Source: Polaribacter sejongensis
Lineage (GTDB): Bacteria > Bacteroidota > Bacteroidia > Flavobacteriales > Flavobacteriaceae
NCBI RefSeq assembly: GCF_038024065.1
Contig: NZ_CP150667.1
Coordinates: forward strand, 1,743,501-1,807,500
Direction: 5' to 3'
DNA: 64,000 nt
Positions 37,012 through 43,229 of the stretch are shown piece after piece. A program made the position numbers and the translations under genes. Under the pieces are notes generated by a model. It did no database searches. It worked only from the letters and a program-made list of their open reading frames with translations, and was not told the origin of the DNA. Positions within the stretch are counted from its first letter, which is position 1. Every line of letters begins with the position of its first letter.

Positions 37012-37104
37012 ACAATTTGAATACAATTGGAGCGTTTACAAACTATAAAACTTTCTTAAACTCAAAAAAGTATCGTTTGCTTTTATAAAATAGCATTTTT
37101 ATAC

Positions 37105-37112
37105 TATGTTTG
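37105..37112 (+). promoter_or_regulatory. -7 box (TAnnTTTG) of the outer-membrane protein gene
   Basis: TATGTTTG lies 41 bp before ATG at 37154. A TTTG at 37076-37079 could be the -33 element, but the spacing (25 bp) is long. Confidence 0.45.
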
Positions 37113-37153
37113 TGTAATAGGCAATTACTGCCAATAATATATTATTCTAATTT

Positions 37154-38281
37154 ATGAAAAACCTTTTCCTAAAATTTTTTATTACCCTCATCGTATTCAT
37201 AACAAGCTCTGCAGAAGCGCAATACACCGATGTAATAAACTCTAACAAACCTGGTTTTTCAGAGAGTCCTTATAGTGTTGGTACAGGCGTATATCAATTT
37301 GAAACAAATGTTTTCTACAAAAACACAAGCATAGAGCCTACTTTTTCTATACCAGAATCTTTTGGAGCAGATTTACTTTTTAGAACCGGTTTCTTTTTAG
37401 AAAAATTAGAATTAAATGCACAGTTAACCTACCAAAAAGACGAAGTAACGTTTCATAACATTTTTACATCACAATATTCAGTTTCAGGGTTAAGTAAATT
37501 TACAATCGGTGCAAAATATTTATTATTTCAACCAGAATATACTGATAAAACAAAAGAAGTTAGAAGTTGGAGAAAAAGGCATGCTTTTGATAAAAAACGA
37601 TTAATTCCTTCTGTTGCTTTGTATTTGGGAGTAAATACAGATGTTGTAGGTGATCTATATAAAACAGAAAGTGTTTCACCTAAATTAGGCGTTTTATTAC
37701 AGCAAAATATAACCGATCGATTTAATGTCGTTTACAATGGATATTACGATAAAATAGGAACCGACTTCTTTGAACTTTCATACATCATTACCGCAACACA
37801 GAACCTTAGCTACAATTGGTCTGGTTTTATAGAACACCAAGCAATTTTTAAAAGCGAACAAAATAATTTAAATTTAGGGGCAGGTTTAGCTTATCTTATT
37901 AATGAAGATTTTCAAATTAATACCTCAGCTAGATTTTTAAAAGAAGGAAAATCTCAAGGTTTTTACGGAGGTTTTGGTATCTCATATAGAATAGACAATC
38001 ATTCTGATTATTACACCGATTTAGACGATAGCGGACAAGCAATTAGAGACACCCCAATAAGTAGGTATAATAAAAAACAAAACGGATTTTTCTCTAGAAT
38101 GTTTAAGAAAAAAGACAAGAAGAAAGCTGTTAGAAAAAGAAGCAGAACAAGAACTTCTACAAAAGAGAAAAAAGGAGGTTTCTTAGGTTTGTTTGGTAAG
38201 AAAAAAGCGAAAGAAGAAACAGATATAGAAAAATTAGAAAGAGAAATTAAGGAGCTAGAGAAAGAAGTAGAAGAAGATTAA
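37154..38281 (+). CDS. outer-membrane 'transporter' protein (phenol-degradation MetA-like family) with charged tail
   Basis: This 375-residue protein has the signal peptide MKNLFLKFFITLIVFITSSA and then a beta-strand-rich barrel (about 25-285) beginning VINSNKPGFSESPYSVGTGV, characteristic of the PF13557-like family. The last ~70 residues are very different: a strongly basic segment (KKKDKKKAVRKRSRTRT), a Gly/Phe/Lys segment and an acidic coiled-coil-like end (EKLEREIKELEKEVEED). Such a tail is not part of the barrel and may face the periplasm. The function is unknown. It is followed 30 bp later by the GNAT-like gene. Confidence 0.78.
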   Translation: MKNLFLKFFITLIVFITSSAEAQYTDVINSNKPGFSESPYSVGTGVYQFETNVFYKNTSIEPTFSIPESFGADLLFRTGFFLEKLELNAQLTYQKDEVTFHNIFTSQYSVSGLSKFTIGAKYLLFQPEYTDKTKEVRSWRKRHAFDKKRLIPSVALYLGVNTDVVGDLYKTESVSPKLGVLLQQNITDRFNVVYNGYYDKIGTDFFELSYIITATQNLSYNWSGFIEHQAIFKSEQNNLNLGAGLAYLINEDFQINTSARFLKEGKSQGFYGGFGISYRIDNHSDYYTDLDDSGQAIRDTPISRYNKKQNGFFSRMFKKKDKKKAVRKRSRTRTSTKEKKGGFLGLFGKKKAKEETDIEKLEREIKELEKEVEED

Positions 38282-38299
38282 AATAACCATTAGAAATAC

Positions 38300-38307
38300 T
38301 ATTTTTG
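38300..38307 (+). promoter_or_regulatory. -7 box (TAnnTTTG) 4 bp before the ATG
   Basis: TATTTTTG ends at 38307 and the ATG starts at 38312, so a transcript from it would begin at or near the start codon (leaderless). Confidence 0.5.
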
Positions 38308-38311
38308 TAAT

Positions 38312-39436
38312 ATGATTACAATTAAAAAAATGACCACAAAAAAGGAAATGAAACAATTTGTAACATTTCCTTTTTCGTTATATAAAAACCATAAATACTG
38401 GGTTCCGCCAATTATTAAAGATGAAATTGATAATTTTGACCCAGCAAAAAATCCCGTTTTTGAAAATGCAGATGCACAATATTTTGTTGCCTTAAGAGAT
38501 GGCAAAATTGTAGGGAGAGTTATTGCGATAATCAATTGGTTTGAGGTTGAAAAACAACAAATTAAAAAAATGCGTTTTGGTTGGTTTGATGTTATTGATG
38601 ACATTGAAGTAAGTAAAGCTCTATTAGAAAAAGTAAAAGAAATAGGATTAGAAAACAACTTAGAATATATAGAAGGACCAATAGGTTTTAACAACCTAGA
38701 CAAAACCGGAGTATTAACTGAAGGTTTCGACCACATTGGTACCATGATTACCTGGTACAATCATCCTTACTATAAAGACCATTTGGAACAATTAGGTTTT
38801 GTAAAAGAGAAGGAATATTTAGAAAATAAATTCAAGTTTAAAAATGTTGATGGTGTTTATTTTGATAGAATAAGTAAAATCTTAAAAAAAAGGTTAAAAT
38901 TAAAAGCATTAGATTTCACAAAAACCAAAGACATTATGCCTTATGTAGATGATATGTTTGAGGTTTTTAGTGCTTCCTACTCTAAACTGTCTTCCTTTGT
39001 ACCAATTTCTGATTCTCAAATTGCTTTCTTTAAAAAGAAATACATCAGCTTTATCAATCCAGAATATATAAAATTTGTGGTTGATGAAAATAATAAACTC
39101 GTTGCTTTTGCGATTGTAATGCCTTCTTTTTCTGAAGCTTTACAAAAAGCAAACGGAAAGTTATTTCCATTCGGATTGTTTCACTTATTAAAAGCTAGAA
39201 AACACTCTAAAGACGTTACATTTTATTTAATCGGCGTACATCCAGATTATCAAAATAAAGGGGTACATGCCATTATATTTGATCAATATACCAAAACTTT
39301 TGCGCCTTTAGGAATAGAAAATTGTATTAGAACTCCTGAGCTAGAAGACAACGAAGCTATTAAAAAATTATGGGAGAATTTTGATCCTGTAACGCATAAA
39401 AGGCGAAGAACGTATCGAAAGAGTATTCTTCGTTAG
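38312..39436 (+). CDS. GNAT-fold acetyltransferase-like protein
   Basis: This 374-residue protein begins MITIKKMTTKKEMKQFVTFP, then YKNHKYWVPPIIKDE. This is the pattern of a large family of GNAT-like proteins (YghO type) with a duplicated or extended acetyltransferase fold. Near the C-terminus, YLIGVHPDYQNKGVHAIIFD resembles the acetyl-CoA binding motif A of GNAT enzymes (normally Q/RxxGxG/A; here QNKGVHA). The substrate is unknown. The stop codon lies inside the first copy of an octamer tandem repeat. The start at 38312 fits the family alignment even though the promoter box is almost adjacent. Confidence 0.8.
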   Translation: MITIKKMTTKKEMKQFVTFPFSLYKNHKYWVPPIIKDEIDNFDPAKNPVFENADAQYFVALRDGKIVGRVIAIINWFEVEKQQIKKMRFGWFDVIDDIEVSKALLEKVKEIGLENNLEYIEGPIGFNNLDKTGVLTEGFDHIGTMITWYNHPYYKDHLEQLGFVKEKEYLENKFKFKNVDGVYFDRISKILKKRLKLKALDFTKTKDIMPYVDDMFEVFSASYSKLSSFVPISDSQIAFFKKKYISFINPEYIKFVVDENNKLVAFAIVMPSFSEALQKANGKLFPFGLFHLLKARKHSKDVTFYLIGVHPDYQNKGVHAIIFDQYTKTFAPLGIENCIRTPELEDNEAIKKLWENFDPVTHKRRRTYRKSILR

Positions 39437-39484
39437 ATTGTTAGATTGTTAGATTGTTAGATTGTTAGATTGTTAGATTGTTAG
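39433..39484. repeat. octanucleotide tandem repeat (TTAGATTG)x6.5
   Basis: Six perfect copies of TTAGATTG plus TTAG. Since 8 is not a multiple of 3, the TAG triplets occur in all three frames. The first copy contains the stop codon of the GNAT-like gene. Confidence 0.97.
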
Positions 39485-39531
39485 CAAAAATGAAAATTTT
39501 AGAAACAAACAGCTTAAAAATAAAAACGATT

Positions 39532-39539
39532 TAACTTTG
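39532..39539 (+). promoter_or_regulatory. -7 box (TAnnTTTG) of rsmE
   Basis: TAACTTTG ends 36 bp before ATG at 39576 and overlaps the TTG at 39537, which argues against that TTG as the start. Confidence 0.5.
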
Positions 39540-39575
39540 CAACTTTGCCACTTTAAATCTTTGAAACCAAAAAAA

Positions 39576-40286
39576 ATGCAATTATTTTATAATTCTGAAA
39601 TTTCTACAGAAACAACGCAACTTACATTCGATAAAATTGAGAGTAAACATATTGTGCGTGTTTTACGTAAAAAAGAAAATGACATTCTTAAAATTACAAA
39701 CGGTAAAGGTTTTTTGTTTGATGTAAAAATTATACTTGCAAGCGACAAAAAATGTTTAGCAGAAGTTATTGGTTTTGAAGAAAAACCAAAACCTTGGAAT
39801 TACTACTTACATATTGCCATTGCTCCTACTAAATTAAATGATAGAATTGAATGGTTTTTAGAAAAAGCTACAGAAATTGGTATCGATGAAATCACACCAA
39901 TTATTTGTTCTAATTCAGAACGTAGAGTTGTAAAATTAGCACGTTTCGAAAAAATTATTCAGTCTGCCATGAAGCAATCTTTAAAATTCACGCTTCCTAA
40001 ATTGAATGAACCCATAAAATTAAATGATTTTATAAAACAAGACTTTGAAGGCAACGTTTGTATTGCACACTGCGAAGATCAAAAAGATAAAAACTTACTA
40101 CAATCTGTTGTAAAACCTTCAGAAAAAACTACCATTCTAATTGGTCCCGAAGGTGATTTTTCTATTGATGAAATTAAAAAATGTTTGGCAAAAAACATGA
40201 CTCCTATTTCTTTAGGAGAAAGTAGATTGCGTACAGAAACTGCTGCATTAGTGGCTGTAAATACCATTTCGTTTATCAATCAGTAA
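39576..40286 (+). CDS. rsmE: 16S rRNA (uracil-1498-N3)-methyltransferase
   Basis: This 236-residue SPOUT-class methyltransferase has an N-terminal PUA-like domain (ESKHIVRVLRKKENDILKIT). The C-terminal trefoil-knot SAM site comprises ILIGPEGDFSIDEI, then ISLGESRLRTETAALVAV. It methylates U1498 of 16S rRNA in the small subunit. I chose ATG at 39576 over the TTG at 39537 because the family starts MQLFY and the promoter box covers the TTG. It is followed by a strong hairpin. Confidence 0.95.
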   Translation: MQLFYNSEISTETTQLTFDKIESKHIVRVLRKKENDILKITNGKGFLFDVKIILASDKKCLAEVIGFEEKPKPWNYYLHIAIAPTKLNDRIEWFLEKATEIGIDEITPIICSNSERRVVKLARFEKIIQSAMKQSLKFTLPKLNEPIKLNDFIKQDFEGNVCIAHCEDQKDKNLLQSVVKPSEKTTILIGPEGDFSIDEIKKCLAKNMTPISLGESRLRTETAALVAVNTISFINQ

Positions 40287-40320
40287 TTTTTACTATATTG
40301 CTTTCTAATAACTAAATGTC

Positions 40321-40363
40321 AGTTCTATTAAATTCTATTTTTTATAGAATTTAATAGAGAACT
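40321..40363 (+). terminator. long A/T-rich hairpin between rsmE and the DUF4159 gene
   Basis: CTATTAAATTCTA pairs with TAGAATTTAATAG around a T-rich loop, extended by AGTT/AACT beyond a 2-nt bulge. It ends 9 bp before the DUF4159 ATG, so it may terminate rsmE or structure the next leader. Confidence 0.6.
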
Positions 40364-40372
40364 CTTACTTTA

Positions 40373-41011
40373 ATGAAAAAAATATTCGTTTTTCTCTTTC
40401 TACTTTCACTTTCTACAAACGCACAGAATGTAGCCATTTTAAAATATAATGGCGGTGGAGATTGGTACGCAAATCCAACAGCAATTCCTAATTTAATAGA
40501 CTTTGCAAACACAAATATTGGCACCAATATTTCTAAAGATCCACAAGCAGTAAATATTGATAGTGAAGATGTTTTTAACTTTCCTATCATCTTTATGACA
40601 GGGCATGGAAATGTATTGTTTTCTGATGATGACGCAAACAACTTAAGAAATTACTTAATTTCTGGTGGATTTTTACATATTTCAGACAATTACGGATTAG
40701 ATAAATTCATACGAAGAGAATTAAAGAAAGTTTTTCCGAGTTTAGAACTTAAAGAAATTCCGAGTAACCACCCTATTTATCATCAAACTTTTAAATTTCC
40801 CAACGGAATTCCTAAAATTCATGAACACAATAAAAAACCTGCCCAAGGTTTTGGTTTGTTTTACGAAGGAAGGTTGGTTGTTTTTTACGATTATGAAACA
40901 GATTTAAGTGATGGTTGGGAAGATGAAATTATACACAACAACCCAAAAAGTGTACGAGAAACTGCTTTAAAAATGGGGGCGAACATTATTGAATTTGCTT
41001 TTAAGAATTAA
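40373..41011 (+). CDS. DUF4159 domain-containing secreted protein
   Basis: This 212-residue protein has the signal peptide MKKIFVFLFLLSLSTNA, then NVAILKYNGGGDWYANPTAI, IIFMTGHGNVLFSDDDANNL and FLHISDNYGLDKFIRRELKK, all DUF4159 features. The domain resembles a class-I glutamine-amidotransferase/flavodoxin-like fold, but no catalytic Cys is visible. Other members occur near aerotolerance (BatA/MoxR) genes; that context is absent here. A hairpin lies just upstream. Confidence 0.85.
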   Translation: MKKIFVFLFLLSLSTNAQNVAILKYNGGGDWYANPTAIPNLIDFANTNIGTNISKDPQAVNIDSEDVFNFPIIFMTGHGNVLFSDDDANNLRNYLISGGFLHISDNYGLDKFIRRELKKVFPSLELKEIPSNHPIYHQTFKFPNGIPKIHEHNKKPAQGFGLFYEGRLVVFYDYETDLSDGWEDEIIHNNPKSVRETALKMGANIIEFAFKN

Positions 41012-41075
41012 GTTAGCAGTTAGCAAAAATAAAATTTAAAACAAGATTTTTTTGAGCCAAGAACCAAGAAAACCA

Positions 41076-41105
41076 GAAACTTTGAAACTTTGAAACTTTG
41101 AAACT
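41076..41105. repeat. octanucleotide tandem repeat (GAAACTTT)x3.75
   Basis: Three full GAAACTTT copies plus GAAACT lie in the gap before the symporter gene. A related pattern (AACTTTGC AACTTTGCC) precedes rsmE at 39534-39550. Confidence 0.93.
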
Positions 41106-41116
41106 AATTTAAATAA

Positions 41117-42028
41117 ATGCAAAACAACATAGATATAGACGATATTAAAATAAACTTTGATGAAAGTGGTTTATGGGTTTTAAATATAGCCATTGCCATT
41201 ATTATGTTTGGAGTAGCTTTGGGTATTTCTGTAGAAGATTTTAAAAGGCTTTTTAAAAATCCTAAGATCGTTTTTGTAGGTGTTTTATCGCAATTTATTT
41301 TATTGCCTGCAGCTACATTTTTAATTATTTTAATCCTAAAACCGCATCCTAGTTTTGCATTAGGTATGATGATGATTGCTGCTTGCCCTGGCGGAAATGT
41401 CTCTAACTTTTTTAGTAAAATGGCTGGAGGAAATGCAGCTTTATCCGTAAGTCTAACAGCTTTTGCTACCTTAATTTGCATTGTAATGACGCCTCTTAAT
41501 TTACAGTTTTGGGGAAGTTTATATGAACCAACCAATATAATTTTAAAAACTGTTTCTTTAAATCCGTATGATTTATTTAAACTCGTTTCTATAATTTTAG
41601 GAATCCCTTTAATTCTTGGAATGGTTATTAAACACTACCATTCTGAAATGGCTCAAAAGATTGAAAAAGTATTAAAACCATTATCTATGTTGGTTTTTAT
41701 CGCTTTAATTTTTATTGCTTTTTCTCAGAATTTAGACGTTTTTATACATCATATTCACCACGTGTTATTCTTAGTTATTTTTCATAATATTTTTGCCTAC
41801 ATTTTAGGGTTTTATACCGCAAAAAGTTTTAAATTGAATAAAAAAGATTGTAAAACAATTGCCATGGAAACTGGTATCCAAAATGGAGGTTTAGGTTTGT
41901 TACTTATTTTCGGTTTCTTTGAAGGTTTAGGAGGAATGGCCTTATTAGCAGCTTTTTGGGGAGTTTGGGATGTTTTTTCTGGAATGGCATTAGCGACTTA
42001 TTGGGGCAGAAAATCATCTTTAAAATAA
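41117..42028 (+). CDS. bile acid:sodium symporter family (BASS) protein
   Basis: This 303-residue membrane protein has about nine hydrophobic helices. It contains IIMFGVALGISVEDFKRLF (about 28-46), MMMIAACPGGNVSNFF (about 89-104) with the conserved ACPGGNxSN Na+-site motif, and METGIQNGGLGLLL (about 252-265), the ETGxQN crossover motif. BASS proteins import organic anions with Na+; bacterial substrates include pantoate and keto acids. It is followed 13 bp later by the acyltransferase gene. Confidence 0.92.
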   Translation: MQNNIDIDDIKINFDESGLWVLNIAIAIIMFGVALGISVEDFKRLFKNPKIVFVGVLSQFILLPAATFLIILILKPHPSFALGMMMIAACPGGNVSNFFSKMAGGNAALSVSLTAFATLICIVMTPLNLQFWGSLYEPTNIILKTVSLNPYDLFKLVSIILGIPLILGMVIKHYHSEMAQKIEKVLKPLSMLVFIALIFIAFSQNLDVFIHHIHHVLFLVIFHNIFAYILGFYTAKSFKLNKKDCKTIAMETGIQNGGLGLLLIFGFFEGLGGMALLAAFWGVWDVFSGMALATYWGRKSSLK

Positions 42029-42041
42029 TTATTAATAATAT

Positions 42042-43100
42042 ATGGAAGTTTCGCAAATATGGTTTCGTCTTGTACGTTTGTATGTTAAACTCGGACTCTT
42101 TTTTTACACAAAAGAAATAAAAGTTGTGGGTTTAAAAAACGTTCCCAAAAAAGGTGCTGTACTTTTTGCTATAAACCACCCAAACGGATTGATAGATCCT
42201 TTAATTGTAACCACCAACAATCCTAGAGCAAGTTATTTTTTAGTGAAAGCGGCTGCTTTTAAAAACCCTATTATAGAAAAAATTCTAAATTCTTTAAATC
42301 TAATTGCTATTTATAGAATGCGAGACGGCATCGATCAATTGGCTAAAAACGAGGAAGTTTTTAATACCTGTTATGACATTTTTAATCGTGGAAAATCGTT
42401 GATGATTTTTCCAGAGGGTAGCGATTGTAGAGAAAGAACCGTTAGACCTTTAAGCAAAGGGTTTACTAGAATTGTATATGGAGCTATAGAAAAATATCCA
42501 GATTTACAAATACAAGTTGTACCTGTAGGCCTTACCTACCAAAATGCATCTCACTTTCCTTGTAAAGTAGCACTGCATTACGGAGCACCTATTAATGCTT
42601 CTGAAATTTACGCTAACAACATTCCTAGTAAATCTATTAACATTCTAAAAAACGAAGTTGCAAATCAGTTAAAAGAATTATCCGTACATATAGAAAAAGA
42701 TGAAAACTACGATACTATTTTAACGAAGTTAAATGATGCTCAAGTAGATTTTACAGAAGTTAAAAAGGTACAAGAAATGATTAAAACAAATACATTTCCG
42801 CATAAAAAAGAAGGTCCTACAAATTATTTAAAACCCTTGTATTATGTAATTCTTCTTAATAGCTTGGTTCATTATCTAATTTACAAAAAACAAGCGCAAA
42901 AGAATCCAGATATCGATTTTGTAGACACTTTTAGATTTACTTACAATCTGTTTATCCTGCCTATTTTTTATGCGATACAAGCTTTTATTATATCCTATTT
43001 TTTTGGTGATAAGATTGCCTTACTCTATTTTTCTTTTAGCTTATTAATTATATTTTTATACAGCAAATTAGCGCCAACAAATACAGAGGCTAGTTCTTAG
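42042..43100 (+). CDS. lysophospholipid acyltransferase family protein (PlsC-like)
   Basis: This 352-residue protein has an acyltransferase motif INHPNGLIDPL (His/Asp; five residues between them, as in the GPAT1/2-like branch), the donor or acceptor box FPEGSDCRERTVRPLSKG (about 126-143) and QVVPVGLTYQ. Two membrane segments lie at about 269-283 and 305-345. It probably transfers an acyl chain to a lysophospholipid or related acceptor at the inner membrane. It ends just before a bidirectional terminator. Confidence 0.88.
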   Translation: MEVSQIWFRLVRLYVKLGLFFYTKEIKVVGLKNVPKKGAVLFAINHPNGLIDPLIVTTNNPRASYFLVKAAAFKNPIIEKILNSLNLIAIYRMRDGIDQLAKNEEVFNTCYDIFNRGKSLMIFPEGSDCRERTVRPLSKGFTRIVYGAIEKYPDLQIQVVPVGLTYQNASHFPCKVALHYGAPINASEIYANNIPSKSINILKNEVANQLKELSVHIEKDENYDTILTKLNDAQVDFTEVKKVQEMIKTNTFPHKKEGPTNYLKPLYYVILLNSLVHYLIYKKQAQKNPDIDFVDTFRFTYNLFILPIFYAIQAFIISYFFGDKIALLYFSFSLLIIFLYSKLAPTNTEASS

Positions 43101-43104
43101 AAAA

Positions 43105-43150
43105 AAACAAACCGTCCAATCAAGTCTAGCCCTGATTGAACGGTTTGTTT
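43105..43150. terminator. bidirectional Rho-independent terminator
   Basis: An 18-bp stem AAACAAACCGTCCAATCA / TGATTGAACGGTTTGTTT (one G-U) with a 10-nt loop, flanked by seven A on the left and T on the right. It can serve both convergent transcripts. Confidence 0.92.
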
Positions 43151-43193
43151 GAGCTCTTTTTTGTTTTTCTCAAAAAAAGCGAGTAGTGAAAGC
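43141..43193. repeat. left arm of inverted repeat around the GH3 gene
   Basis: It contains two blocks. Block A (43141-43162, starting CGGTTTGTTTGAGCTC) is the exact reverse complement of 46262-46283. Block B (43172-43193, AAAAAAAGCGAGTAGTG...) matches the reverse complement of 46185-46206 at 21 of 22 positions. Confidence 0.9.
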
Positions 43194-43229
43194 AGGAAAT
43201 AGCTTCTAAAAACAACTATTTTATTCCTC

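Noticed and set aside
39537..39575. TTG start giving a 13-residue longer RsmE
   Set aside because: It lies inside the TAACTTTG promoter box, and the family starts MQLFY at 39576.
39433..41105. Octamer arrays as CRISPR
   Set aside because: The units are 8 bp and contiguous, with no spacers and no cas genes.
41104..41535. 143-residue ORF on the minus strand
   Set aside because: It is entirely antisense to the symporter gene, lacks a recognisable family and has no promoter box. The same applies to 38299-38760 and 12532-12978.
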